A stretch of 57,666 nucleotides of DNA from Candidatus Sulfotelmatobacter sp. (GCA_025462865.1 JAOAPI010000023.1:1-57666), one strand, 5' to 3'; positions 25,044 through 34,766 are shown, numbered from the stretch's first letter. Made by a program: numbers and translations. The notes: generated by a model from the letters alone, not told the origin.

Positions 25044-26090
25044 ATGGTCACGATTCGTGATGTAGCGAAGGCAAGCGGATTTTCTTCCACCACGGTTTCA
25101 ATTGTTCTGAACGATGCTCCGCTGGCGCGCTACATTCCGCCGGTAACCAAGAAGCGCATTGAACGCGCGGCGGAGAAGCTCGGATACCGTCCCAATCAGT
25201 TTGCCCGCTCGCTGCGCAGCAAGCGCAGCCATACGGTCGGGGTCATGGTCTTCGACATGACCGATCCCTATTGCACTCTCGTCTTACGCGGCATCGAGAA
25301 TACACTTTACCAAGCCTCTTATCTTCCCATTCTCACCGACGTACATAACGAGCGCAGCCGCTTTGAAGGCTATCTCGAAATGCTGCTTGACCGGCGCATC
25401 GAAGGATTGGTCGTCCTCGCAAATTGGCTCTTTCTCGATATCAACTTGCTCGCTGATCTGGAAAAGAGCAGCATTCCAACTGCTCTGATTGACTGCGAGC
25501 TCAAAGGCGATTCCATGAGTTCGGTGATCGTCGACAACGAACTCGGTGGCTACGCAGCTCTTGATCATTTGCACTCGCTCGGTCATCGCAAGATCGCTTT
25601 CATCCGCGGTCCGAAGACTTTGGCCGACAGTTCTCCACGATGGCGGGGAGTTCGGAACTGCGCCAAGATTCACGGCATCGAACTGAATTCGCATCTCATC
25701 GTTGAGCTTCCAGATTCGCGTGACCCGCTTTCGAGCTTTGAAGCAGGTCAAAAACTTACCGAGACTCTGATCAAGCAAGAACTTCCTTTCACCGCTCTGC
25801 TGGCATTTGACGATATGACGGCCTTTGGCGCTATCCGCGCCCTGACGAACGCGGGCATGCGTGTGCCAGAGAAGTGTTCGGTAATTGGATTCGATGATGT
25901 AGCGGCCTCGGCACTATGCACTCCGGCGCTAACGACTGTGCGGCAACCGATGGAAGCGATGGGGACCGATGCTGTGCGCATTGTTCTCGAAGGCATTCAG
26001 TCCGTGCTGGAGAAGCGAGAGGTTATTGCCCACCACCGCAAGATGGCGCCTGAGTTGGTAGTGAGAGATTCGACCCGTCGCCTGATGTAG
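25044..26090 (+). CDS. LacI-family transcriptional regulator
   Basis: A 348-residue regulator. The HTH VTIRDVAKASGFSSTTVSIV and hinge region ERAAEKLGYRPNQFARSLRS are classical. The periplasmic-binding-like sensor domain runs from HTVGVMVFDMTDPYCTLVLR through GHRKIAFIRGPKTLADSSPR to the family's FDDVAASALCTPALTTVRQP. LacI regulators usually bind a sugar or related metabolite. ATG 25044 is preferred over GTG 25017 because the HTH follows directly and AAGGG lies about ten bases upstream. It sits directly upstream, same direction, of the TonB-dependent receptor, so it probably controls uptake of a carbohydrate through that receptor. Confidence 0.93.
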   Translation: MVTIRDVAKASGFSSTTVSIVLNDAPLARYIPPVTKKRIERAAEKLGYRPNQFARSLRSKRSHTVGVMVFDMTDPYCTLVLRGIENTLYQASYLPILTDVHNERSRFEGYLEMLLDRRIEGLVVLANWLFLDINLLADLEKSSIPTALIDCELKGDSMSSVIVDNELGGYAALDHLHSLGHRKIAFIRGPKTLADSSPRWRGVRNCAKIHGIELNSHLIVELPDSRDPLSSFEAGQKLTETLIKQELPFTALLAFDDMTAFGAIRALTNAGMRVPEKCSVIGFDDVAASALCTPALTTVRQPMEAMGTDAVRIVLEGIQSVLEKREVIAHHRKMAPELVVRDSTRRLM

Positions 26091-26160
26091 AAACTTTATC
26101 GCTGTGCAGTACAAACTGGGCACCATTTCAAATTCTCGCCCCGTGGTCTTTTCTTTTTTC

Positions 26161-26190
26161 TTGACATTGGATGATCAATAAAAGCACTAT
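26161..26190 (+). promoter_or_regulatory. Possible promoter of the TonB-dependent receptor gene
   Basis: TTGACA at 26161-26166 after a T-rich run, with CACTAT at 26185-26190 after 18 bases. The -35 is perfect, the -10 weak. It is 150 bases before the receptor start. The rest of the 26091-26340 gap shows no gene; a LacI operator could not be defined. Confidence 0.35.
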
Positions 26191-26340
26191 TCATACGTTT
26201 TAATAACCAAATATCACTGCCGCTTCTACGCTTATGCCCGAGACGTGCGAATACGCCGGTTAACTTCTGTGGTCTGTTTTAGGCACACGACAACAAGCTC
26301 TGAAAACGCGCTAAGCTGCGCGACGCGTGAGGAGAAAAAG

Positions 26341-29300
26341 ATGACAAGCAACCTTCATCGGACGCTATTAACCATCACGCTGGCAATTGTGGCTCTTTGC
26401 GCGACCTGCTGGGGCCAGGACACTGGAGCCATCACCGGCACGGTCCATGACACTAGTGGAGCCGTTGTTTCCGGAGCCACCGTTAAGATCACCAGCCACG
26501 CCGGAGGCAATGACCGCACCCTGACGACAAATTCCGATGGCGATTACCTGGCCGCCGGTCTCCCCGGGGACACTTACGACATAACTGTCACTGCGCCGGG
26601 TTTCAAGACGTTTAAGGCGAAAGGCGTTGCTCTCCGCGTGGCCCAGAAGGCCCGCGTCGACGCCACATTAAACGTGGGGCAGATTGCGACTGAAGTTGTG
26701 GTGCAGGGCGAGCAATTGAATCAGGTCGAAACACAATCGTCAGAACTCGCTGGCACGGTCACCGGAAAGCAGATGACCCAGCTTGAGCTGAATGGCCGCA
26801 ACTACACCCAACTGGTATCGCTCACTCCGGGCACCACTAATCAATCCGGGTCCGACGAACCAGGAACGGGTGCCGCTACTGTTGCATACAGCGTTAACGG
26901 CGGACGCACCGAATACAACAACTGGGAAGTCGACGGCGCCAACAATTTGGACGACGGCAGCAACACCACGATGATCACTTACCCCAGCCTCGACGCCATC
27001 GCCGAGTTCCGGGTCCTCACGTCGAACTACGGCGCGCAGTACGGCAAGGATGGTTCGGGCACGGTGGAGGTTGAAACCAAGTCCGGTGGCAGCAGCTTTC
27101 ACGGCGATGTTTATTATTTCAATCGTAATGACGCGTATAACGCGAAACAGGAATTCCAGAGCAGCGTCCCAGAATATAAGAAACACGATTATGGATTCAC
27201 CGTGGGCGGCCCTGTTTATGTACCCGGCTTCTACAACAAGGACAAGACGAAGACGTTTTTCTTCTGGTCGGAAGAGTGGCGGAAAGATATCGTCCCTGGG
27301 GTCAATTTCAACGTAGGGGTGCCTTCGGCGGCGGAGAGGGGATGTCCTGGCGCCACTACTATCAGCGACTGCACTCCCGGAGCGTTTGGCGATTTCACTG
27401 ATCTCTGTAACATCTCGCCGACGGACTGCCCGTCTGGGTTCACGAACATTTCGGGTCAAACGCTCGTGCCGATTGATCCGCTTGCGGTGCCACTTTTGGC
27501 ACAGATATCGATGCCGAACGCTGTGGATAGCTCGGGATTAAGCAGGTTCATTTCCTCTCCGGCGCAGGCGACAAAGTGGCGTGAGGATCTTATCCGCGGA
27601 GATCAGAATTTTTCTTCTAAATTGCACTTAGCCTTGCGCTACATTCATGATTCCTGGAGCCAGGTCGAGGCAACTCCGACTTGGACGAACGGAGCCAGTT
27701 TTCCCACCATTCAGAACGATTTCAACCAACCTTCGACCAGTTTGGTGGCTCGTCTCACCGCGACCGCCTCGCCCACCCTGCTGAACGAATTTGTCTTCGC
27801 CTATTCCGTCAACCATCTCATCTTTAAAAATCTCGGTAATTGGCAGCGGCCTGCTGGGTACGACGTAGGGCTATTTCAAAATGGGTTCGGCGGTGGTAAG
27901 CTGCCGGGAATCCAACTGGTTGGTGGTGTATTCGACAGCATTGCGCAAGACGCGGGCTGGGTTCCGAACGGCCCCGTCAATTCCAACCCCATTTATACTT
28001 TTCGCGACAACGTTTCAAAGATCGTGAAAAGTCACAACCTTCAGTTTGGAATCTACCTTCTCGCTTCTCAGAAGAACGAGTTGCCGCAAACAGAAGCTTC
28101 CGTAAATGGCTTTGCAACTTTTGATACGGGTTCATCAGTTAGTTCGGGGAATGCTTTTGCCGATTTACTCGCGGGTAATATAGCCAGCTTTTCGCAGGCC
28201 AGTGGACAGCCTAAGTACTATTTGAGGCACAAGATCGTCGAGCCTTATTTCCAGGATGACTGGCACGCAACTTCCAAACTGACTCTGAATCTGGGTCTAA
28301 GAATCAGTATCTTCACCACTTCCCACGACACCAAGCTTCAGGCCTACAATTTTGACCCGACAAAGTACGTGTCCGGCGCAAGTTCAATCAATACAGACGG
28401 AAGTGTGGGGGGCGACCCGTTTAACGGATTAGTGCAGTGCGGCAAGGGCGGAGTTCCGGCAGGTTGCTACAGCAACCACTTGTTTAACCCCGCGCCGCGC
28501 ATTGGCTTCGCATTTGACCCGTTCGGAGACGGCAAGACCGCCGTACGCGGCGGGTACGGCGTGTTCTTTGAATACACCAACGGGAACGAGGCAACGGCTA
28601 CCCAACTTGAAGGTTCGGCGCCGCTGGTGCAGACGCCAACCCAGAGCAACATCATAGGCTACGCGGGCATCGGTGTGGCAGGGGAGAACTTTCCTTTAAG
28701 CGTCACGTCGCTACCTCAGAAAGCCGTCTGGCCGTATGTGCAACAATGGCACTTGGACGTTCAGCACGAATTTCCGAAAAATACTGTCGCCGTGCTCTCT
28801 TATGTCGGCAGCAAAGGCACACACCTCGGACGCCGCCGGGACATGAACCAACTGCACTCGGTGCCCGGGAGCCAAAACCCGTATCCAGTGGGGCAACCGT
28901 TCACCGGTACACTCCCTGACCCCAACAATCCGAATGGCCCTAACCTGTATGATGGCGATTGCAGCACAGGAACAACTGGCCCGGGCGGGCCCATCATTCC
29001 GGGATTTACTCCCACTCCAATAGGAGTCCCTCTAGTCGCGGCAGATCAAACCCCTGGCACCCCCGGCGTCAACATGTTCGTAGCGTGTGGTGGCACTGCG
29101 GATTTCTTCCGTCCGTTCCCAGGATTTTCCGACATAAGACGATTGGAAAACTCTTCTTCTTCGATCTATCACGGACTGCAGGCATCACTCCGCAAGACTG
29201 TGGGTTCCTTACAGTTCAGCGTGGCTTATACCTTCAGCCATTCCATCGACGATGCCTCGTCGGGTGGAGATACCGGATTCGTTGATTCTTACAACTTCGC

Positions 29301-29988
29301 GAGTAACCGCGCCAGTTCTAATTTCGATCAACGGCACGTCGTAGCGATTAGCTACATCTACGACTTGCCTCTATTCAAAGGCAAGGGATTATCTCACTCG
29401 TTGCTGGGAGGGTGGCAGATTTCGGGAATCACTTCCATCCAAACCGGTTCACCGTTCAGCGTGTTCAACGCTGGTGGCGGCGCGCTAAGCACCCCGTCCG
29501 ACAATGCTGGAGTAGCCAATGGTATCGGCACCGGATCGTATCCCGATTTGATCAGCAACCCCTTGTCTAATCTGCCGCCTGCGCAGCCTAGGTCAAGCTC
29601 GGTCGGTCCGCCGTACGGAAATCCAGGAGCTTTTATTGCGCCCCGGGGTTTAACGTTTGGGGATGCAGGACGAAATATCTTGCGCAATCCACGGCAGACT
29701 AATTTCGACATGGCGCTGTTCAAACACTTCGCCATTAAAGAAAGTATGTCGATCGAATTCCGCGCCGAGGCTTTCAACGTCTTCAACCATGTGGAATGGA
29801 GTTACATCGGAGGTGCGGGCGGGTCGGCCGCCGGCAACAATGGAGGCAGCGGGTTGAACAATCTGAATTGTTATGCAGGACCCCAAAATTCAGCAGGGGA
29901 TCCCAGTTGCGCCGTCAACAACTTTCTTACTCCCAATAACACCCACAACCCGCGCATTTTGCAACTGGCGCTCAAGTTCTTCTTCTGA
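26341..29988 (+). CDS. Oar-type TonB-dependent receptor
   Basis: A 1215-residue outer-membrane receptor. A signal peptide (LTITLAIVALCATCWGQ) is followed by a carboxypeptidase-regulatory-like beta domain (GAITGTVHDTSGAVVSGATV), then a plug domain with LELNGRNYTQLVSLTPGTTN and VDGANNLDDGSN. A long barrel follows with typical segments such as YGAQYGKDGSGTVEVETKSG, FFFWSEEWRKDIVPG, YLRHKIVEPYFQDDW and IGFAFDPFGDGKTAVRGGYG. It ends in LQLALKFFF, a standard barrel terminus. Such receptors import large sugars or other ligands using TonB energy and are highly expanded in acidobacteria. ATG 26341 follows GGAGAAAAAG. A LacI regulator precedes it; a terminator follows at 30017-30045. Confidence 0.93.
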   Translation: MTSNLHRTLLTITLAIVALCATCWGQDTGAITGTVHDTSGAVVSGATVKITSHAGGNDRTLTTNSDGDYLAAGLPGDTYDITVTAPGFKTFKAKGVALRVAQKARVDATLNVGQIATEVVVQGEQLNQVETQSSELAGTVTGKQMTQLELNGRNYTQLVSLTPGTTNQSGSDEPGTGAATVAYSVNGGRTEYNNWEVDGANNLDDGSNTTMITYPSLDAIAEFRVLTSNYGAQYGKDGSGTVEVETKSGGSSFHGDVYYFNRNDAYNAKQEFQSSVPEYKKHDYGFTVGGPVYVPGFYNKDKTKTFFFWSEEWRKDIVPGVNFNVGVPSAAERGCPGATTISDCTPGAFGDFTDLCNISPTDCPSGFTNISGQTLVPIDPLAVPLLAQISMPNAVDSSGLSRFISSPAQATKWREDLIRGDQNFSSKLHLALRYIHDSWSQVEATPTWTNGASFPTIQNDFNQPSTSLVARLTATASPTLLNEFVFAYSVNHLIFKNLGNWQRPAGYDVGLFQNGFGGGKLPGIQLVGGVFDSIAQDAGWVPNGPVNSNPIYTFRDNVSKIVKSHNLQFGIYLLASQKNELPQTEASVNGFATFDTGSSVSSGNAFADLLAGNIASFSQASGQPKYYLRHKIVEPYFQDDWHATSKLTLNLGLRISIFTTSHDTKLQAYNFDPTKYVSGASSINTDGSVGGDPFNGLVQCGKGGVPAGCYSNHLFNPAPRIGFAFDPFGDGKTAVRGGYGVFFEYTNGNEATATQLEGSAPLVQTPTQSNIIGYAGIGVAGENFPLSVTSLPQKAVWPYVQQWHLDVQHEFPKNTVAVLSYVGSKGTHLGRRRDMNQLHSVPGSQNPYPVGQPFTGTLPDPNNPNGPNLYDGDCSTGTTGPGGPIIPGFTPTPIGVPLVAADQTPGTPGVNMFVACGGTADFFRPFPGFSDIRRLENSSSSIYHGLQASLRKTVGSLQFSVAYTFSHSIDDASSGGDTGFVDSYNFASNRASSNFDQRHVVAISYIYDLPLFKGKGLSHSLLGGWQISGITSIQTGSPFSVFNAGGGALSTPSDNAGVANGIGTGSYPDLISNPLSNLPPAQPRSSSVGPPYGNPGAFIAPRGLTFGDAGRNILRNPRQTNFDMALFKHFAIKESMSIEFRAEAFNVFNHVEWSYIGGAGGSAAGNNGGSGLNNLNCYAGPQNSAGDPSCAVNNFLTPNNTHNPRILQLALKFFF

Positions 29989-30016
29989 AGCTGTTTGACT
30001 ATGCGACGCGAGAACT

Positions 30017-30045
30017 AACTCGGGCTCCCACAGGGAGCCCGAGTT
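30017..30045 (+). terminator. Intrinsic terminator after the TonB-dependent receptor
   Basis: AACTCGGGCTCCC (30017-30029) and GGGAGCCCGAGTT (30033-30045) form a perfect 13-bp stem with a three-base loop, followed by a modest T-rich tail (GTTGTTAT). It lies between convergent genes and is nearly symmetric, so it may serve both. Confidence 0.8.
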
Positions 30046-30071
30046 GTTATGGAAAGAAATTTCGAACTGCC

Positions 30072-31271
30072 TCAGCCTACTGTTACGCTTTGCGGCGCTG
30101 CTATTGCTGTCAAGGCGTGTTCGAGATCAGCGATTAGATCATCCGCATTCTCGATTCCCACCGAAAGTCGAATCATCTGTTCCGTCACACCCATCTTGGC
30201 GCGTTCCGCGGCGGGAATCATTGCGTGCGACGTCAGAACTGGAATCGAGACCAGCGACTCCACCCCGCCGAGGCTGGGAGCGAGCGTGAACAGGCGCATG
30301 GACTCGCTCACTCGCCGCGCGTCTTCACCGGTCCCTTCGACCTCGAAGCTGACCATGCCTCCGCCGCCGCTCATCTGCTGGCGTGCTACAGCGTGCTGCG
30401 GATGGTCCCTTAGAAACGGATAGTGAACCTTCCGCACCTTGGCCTGCGCCGACAAGAATTCAGCCACCCGCTGCGCATTTTCATTCTGTCGCGCCACCCG
30501 AACCGCAAGCGTTTTCAATCCCCGCACCAGCATCCACGAGGCATGCGGGTCCATGCAATTGCCCAGCGTCGTTCGCGTATCCCAGACTTTTTCGATCAAT
30601 TCCTGCCGTCCGGCCACAACACCGCAAATCAAATCGGTATGTCCCCCAAGATATTTGGTTCCGGAATGCATGACCAGATCGATACCGAACTCCGCCGGGT
30701 GCTGATTGATGGGCGTGCCGAAGGTGGCGTCGATCATGCTGAGAAGCTTATGTTGCCTGGCCAAAGTGGAGACTTTCTTGAAGTCCACCACACGCAGGGT
30801 TGGATTCGTCGGCGATTCCAGATAAAGCAGCTTGGTGTTCGGACGAATCGCGCGCTCATGCTGCTCATAGTCCGTCGTATCGACGAACGTGGTCTCAATC
30901 CCCATCTTCGGCAGCCATTTCGACAAGAACTTGTTCACACCGCCGTAGATATCGCGCTGCGCCACAACGTGGTCGCCGCTCTTTAGCAGAGCCATGAGTG
31001 TCGTGGTGATTGCTCCCATGCCCGAGGCGAAGGTCAGGGCCGCATCCATGCCTTCCAAGGCGGCGATCGTCTTTTCGGCAACGGTATTCGTAGGGTTGCC
31101 GTAGCGCGTGTAAAAGTGGTCGGTGTGAGTGGAGCGTAACTGCTCTTCGTTGTCAGTCACTTCGAACGTGGAAGTCTGATAGATGGGCGTGGACAGCGGT
31201 CCGTTTTTCTTGTCCAAGTCCGCCGCGCCGCGAGCGGCTTTGGTCTCAGAGTGGTCAGCGTATCGTCTCAT
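30072..31271 (-). CDS. Cys/Met metabolism PLP enzyme (cystathionine gamma-synthase/lyase type)
   Basis: A 399-residue fold-type I PLP enzyme of the trans-sulfuration family. Motifs: PLSTPIYQTSTFEV, YTRYGNPTNTVAEKTIAALE, ALTFASGMGAITTTLMALL, LYLESPTNPTLRVVD, the PLP lysine in DLVMHSGTKYLGGHTDLICG, and SLGGVESLVSIPVLTSHAMI. The last element occurs in cystathionine gamma-synthases, gamma-lyases, beta-lyases and methionine gamma-lyases, so the exact reaction is not fixed by sequence alone. The start has GAGGC just upstream. It diverges from the SDR-aminotransferase-thrC-thrB operon. Homoserine is the shared precursor of threonine and methionine, so gamma-synthase (methionine synthesis) is attractive but inferred. 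Confidence 0.92.
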   Translation of the reverse strand: MRRYADHSETKAARGAADLDKKNGPLSTPIYQTSTFEVTDNEEQLRSTHTDHFYTRYGNPTNTVAEKTIAALEGMDAALTFASGMGAITTTLMALLKSGDHVVAQRDIYGGVNKFLSKWLPKMGIETTFVDTTDYEQHERAIRPNTKLLYLESPTNPTLRVVDFKKVSTLARQHKLLSMIDATFGTPINQHPAEFGIDLVMHSGTKYLGGHTDLICGVVAGRQELIEKVWDTRTTLGNCMDPHASWMLVRGLKTLAVRVARQNENAQRVAEFLSAQAKVRKVHYPFLRDHPQHAVARQQMSGGGGMVSFEVEGTGEDARRVSESMRLFTLAPSLGGVESLVSIPVLTSHAMIPAAERAKMGVTEQMIRLSVGIENADDLIADLEHALTAIAAPQSVTVG

Positions 31272-31357
31272 GGATGCCTCGTCTTCATCAGGTTAATTGC
31301 ACAAGAGGACTCGTGCAAGCGAAGGAATGTTCAGCCACCGTTTATAATTCGTTCTTC

Positions 31358-32146
31358 ATGAATCTCGGCCTGAAAGACCGCGTGGCGCTTGTAGCGGCGT
31401 CCAGTCAGGGGATTGGGCGAGCCACGGCGGAAGCATTTGCCGCGGAAGGCTGCCGCATTGCTATGTGCGCGCGCAATGAGCAAACGTTGCAGGCGGCCGC
31501 GGAAAAGATCCGAAAGCAATATAGCGTCGAGGTTCTCGCCGAAGCTTTCGACGTCACCGACGCGGGCGCGGTCAGCCGCTTTATTGCTGCCGTTGTGAAG
31601 AAGTTCGGCAGCGTTGATATTTGCGTGACGAATGCCGGCGGTCCGCCCGCTAAAGGATTCCTCTCCGCTACGTTAGAAGAATGGCAGCGAGCTGTTGAGC
31701 TGAATTTTCTGAGCACAGTCTACTTTACGCGTGAGGTGATTCCGCATATGCAACGGAAGCACTGGGGCCGGATCATCACGCTGACCTCAATCACTACGAA
31801 GCAACCGGTTACTGATCTTGTGCTCTCGAATGCAGTGCGCGCGGCGGTGGTCGGGCTGGTCAAAAGCCTCGCGAATGAATTTGGCAAAGATGGAATTCTG
31901 GTCAACAACGTTGGGCCTGGCTTCACTGCAACCGACCGCCTAAAAGAATTGGCAAGCGCCCGCGCCGCCGCCTCGGGACAAAGCGAAAAGGAAATCTTCG
32001 ACGCCTGGGCCGCGGACGCCCCGGTGAAGCGACTTGGCGAGCCCCGCGAGGTCGCTGAGACTATCGTATGGCTCGCTTCCGAGCGCGCTTCCTACATCAC
32101 CGGGCAAACGCTACTTGTCGACGGCGGCATGTACAAAGGATTATAG
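31358..32146 (+). CDS. SDR-family protein lacking the canonical Tyr-x3-Lys
   Basis: A 262-residue Rossmann-fold short-chain dehydrogenase/reductase. The cofactor loop VAASSQGIGRATAEAFAAEG, the structural motif VTNAGGPPAKG and the C-terminal YITGQTLLVDGGMYKGL are intact. The active site is not: after Ser144 (TLTSITTKQ) the Tyr position is Ser157 and the Lys position is Arg161 (LVLSNAVRAAVVGL). This matches a known SDR subgroup resembling beta-ketoacyl reductases but with an altered catalytic motif; activity is uncertain. ATG 31358 gives the standard SDR N-terminus. It is the first gene of a probable six-gene operon, 14 bases before the aminotransferase. Confidence 0.9.
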   Translation: MNLGLKDRVALVAASSQGIGRATAEAFAAEGCRIAMCARNEQTLQAAAEKIRKQYSVEVLAEAFDVTDAGAVSRFIAAVVKKFGSVDICVTNAGGPPAKGFLSATLEEWQRAVELNFLSTVYFTREVIPHMQRKHWGRIITLTSITTKQPVTDLVLSNAVRAAVVGLVKSLANEFGKDGILVNNVGPGFTATDRLKELASARAAASGQSEKEIFDAWAADAPVKRLGEPREVAETIVWLASERASYITGQTLLVDGGMYKGL

Positions 32147-32160
32147 GTTTCGGAGACTGC

Positions 32161-33348
32161 ATGCGATCCACAGCATCTCGAATGTCGGTCATGAGCGGTG
32201 AAGGCGCGCTTTCGGTTTACGCGCGCGCTAAGGAATTGGAAAGCCAGGGGCGTTCGATCATTCATCTCGAATTGGGTGAGCCTGATTTCCATCCGGGCCC
32301 CTCCGTTGTCGAGGCTGCTGTCAAAGCTCTCTCGGAGGGGAAAGACCGCTACTGCGCCGTCGTGGGAGTTCCGGCGCTGCGCGACGAGATTGCAGCCTAT
32401 CTGAGTCGTACTCGCAACATCAATGTTTCTTCGGCCAACATTGTGATTGCGCCTGGGTGTAAGACCGCCCTGTTTTTCGCCATGATGGCCTTGCTCGAAT
32501 CCGGCGATGAAGTTCTTTATCCGGACCCCGGTTTTCCGGGCTACCCGTCGATTGCACTCGGCCTTGGTGCGGTACCCGTGCCTTTTGAACTGTCGTCCCG
32601 CAACCATTTCCAGCCTGATATTTCCGAAATCGCCGCGAAGATTACACGCCGCACGCGGATGATGATTACCAATTCCCCGGGCAATCCGACCGGCACGGTC
32701 TACACAGACGCCGTCCAACGCGGTTTAGCCGAGCTTGCCGTCAAGCATGACCTCTGGGTTCTTTCCGACGAAATCTACGCTCGTATTATTTACGGCGGCG
32801 AATATGTTTCGATGTTGAGCTATCCGGGTATGGAGGAACGAACGCTAATTATCGACGGTTTCTCCAAGAGCTTCGCTATGACCGGGTGGAGGTTGGGCTA
32901 TACGGTCGCTCCACCAGACGTTGTGCCGGCGCTGGCGATGATGGCAATCAACAGCTACACCTGTGTTGCAGAATTCACGCAGTATGCCGCCATCGATGCT
33001 CTGCGCGATCGCGAAGGCACGACCCCGCGTATGGTAGGCGAATTCGCGAGGCGGCGGGAACAGTTTGTTCGTGATCTGAACGAGGTTTCTGGATTTCGCT
33101 GTGAAGCTCCTGAAGGTGCTTTTTATGCCTGGGTCGACATTCGTGGAACTGGAATCAGCGCCGAGGAGGTCTGCCGGATTCTGCTGGATGAAGCCGGTGT
33201 GGCAGCGATTCCCGGTGCGGCGTTCGGCCCGTCAGGCAAGGATTTCGTCCGCTTTTCGTTTGCATCGTCCGTAGCAAACCTGCAGGACGCAGCTGCCCGC
33301 ATCAGAAAGGTCTCTGCGGCCTGGCAGGAAACTCTGGTCGGACGGTAA
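32161..33348 (+). CDS. Class I/II PLP aminotransferase
   Basis: A 395-residue aspartate-aminotransferase-like enzyme. It has the substrate loop IIHLELGEPDFHPGPSVVEA, the PLP-binding segment APGCKTALFFAMMALLESGD, TNSPGNPTGTVY, LWVLSDEIYARIIYGG, the PLP lysine in IDGFSKSFAMTGWRLGY and the C-terminal carboxylate-binding Arg in VRFSFASS. These are typical of AAT-I enzymes using 2-oxoglutarate/glutamate; the amino donor is not determinable. ATG 32161 gives the right N-terminus; the longer frame from 32068 overlaps the SDR gene. It belongs to the operon running to thrB, so an amino-acid role is likely. Confidence 0.92.
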   Translation: MRSTASRMSVMSGEGALSVYARAKELESQGRSIIHLELGEPDFHPGPSVVEAAVKALSEGKDRYCAVVGVPALRDEIAAYLSRTRNINVSSANIVIAPGCKTALFFAMMALLESGDEVLYPDPGFPGYPSIALGLGAVPVPFELSSRNHFQPDISEIAAKITRRTRMMITNSPGNPTGTVYTDAVQRGLAELAVKHDLWVLSDEIYARIIYGGEYVSMLSYPGMEERTLIIDGFSKSFAMTGWRLGYTVAPPDVVPALAMMAINSYTCVAEFTQYAAIDALRDREGTTPRMVGEFARRREQFVRDLNEVSGFRCEAPEGAFYAWVDIRGTGISAEEVCRILLDEAGVAAIPGAAFGPSGKDFVRFSFASSVANLQDAAARIRKVSAAWQETLVGR

Positions 33349-33399
33349 GCGCTCGAAGGCTAGAAATCAGCATAATTGGCGATTATGGAGAAGAGAATC

Positions 33400-34737
33400 A
33401 TGCTGCTGAGGCGGATTACGGTTTGTGCCTGTGCGGTAATCGGCTTTTCAGGTCTTGCGGACGCGCAGGCGCGGCCGTTTCCCGGCCCCGACGTTCCACA
33501 GATTTACCAACGCCTGTTGCCGCAGATTGAAAAAATTCAGGCTTTTGACCATCATGCCCATCCTGGGTTTGCCGACGATCCTGACGTCGATGCCATGGCC
33601 GCGCCGCCGGATGCCAGCGAGGCGCTGCGGACCCGAGACGATAATCCTGAACTGGTCGCCGCGGCTAAGGCTCTATTTGGATACCCTTACGCTGATTTGT
33701 CCTCTGAACATTCGAAATGGCTTGTCGCAAAAAAAGCAGAGCTGAAAAAGCAAAATCCCGGCACGGCTTATTTCAACGTGATGCTCGACAAGGTCAACAT
33801 TGAGAGCTCGGTGGCGAACCGCGCCATGATGCCCGATTATCTGGACCCCAAACGTTTCCCATGGGTATTTTTCGCCGACTCTTTCATGTGGCCTTTCAAC
33901 AACACGAAGGAGACCGCCCGCAACCCCGACGAAGGAGTCTTCATTCCATTGCAGGAGAAAATGCTGCACCGGTGGATGCAGCAGGAGAACGTAACTAAGC
34001 CTCCGGTCAAACTGGACGACTATTTAGACTTCATCGTGCGAGTCCTTATGGATAACGCGAAAAAGGGCGGGATCGCCATGAAGTTCGAAGTGGCATATTT
34101 CCGTCCCACAACGTTTTCTGACCCGACGCGAGATCAGGCGGAAGATATCTATCAACATTATTCATCCGGCGGTGTCCCCAGTGAAAAGGACTATCGAACG
34201 TTTCAGGATTATATTTTCCGCTTCCTGGTAACTCAGGGCGGCCGCCTTAACCTGCCGGTTCATATCCACACCGCGATCGGGATTGGCGACTACTTCAATC
34301 TGTCGCAAAGTAACGTCATGAATCTGGAGAGTGTGCTGCGCGATCCGCGCTACCGCAGTACAACGTTTGTGTTGATTCATGGCGGCTATCCGCTGGAGCG
34401 GCAGGCAGTCTGGCTCGCCGCCATGAAGAATGTCTATATCGATTCCTCGTTCGGGGAACTTGCGCAATATCCCTCGGCCTTCAAAGAAACGCTGAAGATG
34501 TGGCTGGAAACTTTTCCCGACAAGATCACCTTCGGCACTGACTGTTTCCCGTACAATCAGGTTTTGGGCGCGGAAGAAAGCTACTGGCTGGGAGCAGAAT
34601 CATCGCGTATGGCTCTAGCGGCGGCATTAGCCGAGATGATCTCGGAAAATGAAATCAGCGAGGCCAGGGCGCTGGAACTTGCCCACGCCTATCTCCATGA
34701 CAACGCGGTGAAACTGTACGGAGGGAGAGTCCATTAG
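33400..34737 (+). CDS. Exported amidohydrolase-family protein
   Basis: A 445-residue metal-dependent hydrolase of the amidohydrolase superfamily with an N-terminal signal peptide (MLLRRITVCACAVIGFSGLA). Likely metal ligands are the HxH of FDHHAHPGFADD, the His of LPVHIHTAIGIGDY, LIHGGYPLERQAVWLAA and the Asp in KITFGTDCFPYNQ. That order fits the amidohydrolase-2 type (decarboxylase/lactonase-like). ATG 33400 is chosen because GGAG lies nine bases upstream; TTG 33376 and ATG 33385 are also in frame. An exported enzyme inside an amino-acid operon is unusual; it may act on an extracytoplasmic amino-acid-like substrate. Confidence 0.85.
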   Translation: MLLRRITVCACAVIGFSGLADAQARPFPGPDVPQIYQRLLPQIEKIQAFDHHAHPGFADDPDVDAMAAPPDASEALRTRDDNPELVAAAKALFGYPYADLSSEHSKWLVAKKAELKKQNPGTAYFNVMLDKVNIESSVANRAMMPDYLDPKRFPWVFFADSFMWPFNNTKETARNPDEGVFIPLQEKMLHRWMQQENVTKPPVKLDDYLDFIVRVLMDNAKKGGIAMKFEVAYFRPTTFSDPTRDQAEDIYQHYSSGGVPSEKDYRTFQDYIFRFLVTQGGRLNLPVHIHTAIGIGDYFNLSQSNVMNLESVLRDPRYRSTTFVLIHGGYPLERQAVWLAAMKNVYIDSSFGELAQYPSAFKETLKMWLETFPDKITFGTDCFPYNQVLGAEESYWLGAESSRMALAAALAEMISENEISEARALELAHAYLHDNAVKLYGGRVH

Positions 34738-34766
34738 CAAGCAAGTCAGCAATGGGGTTTAGTCCA

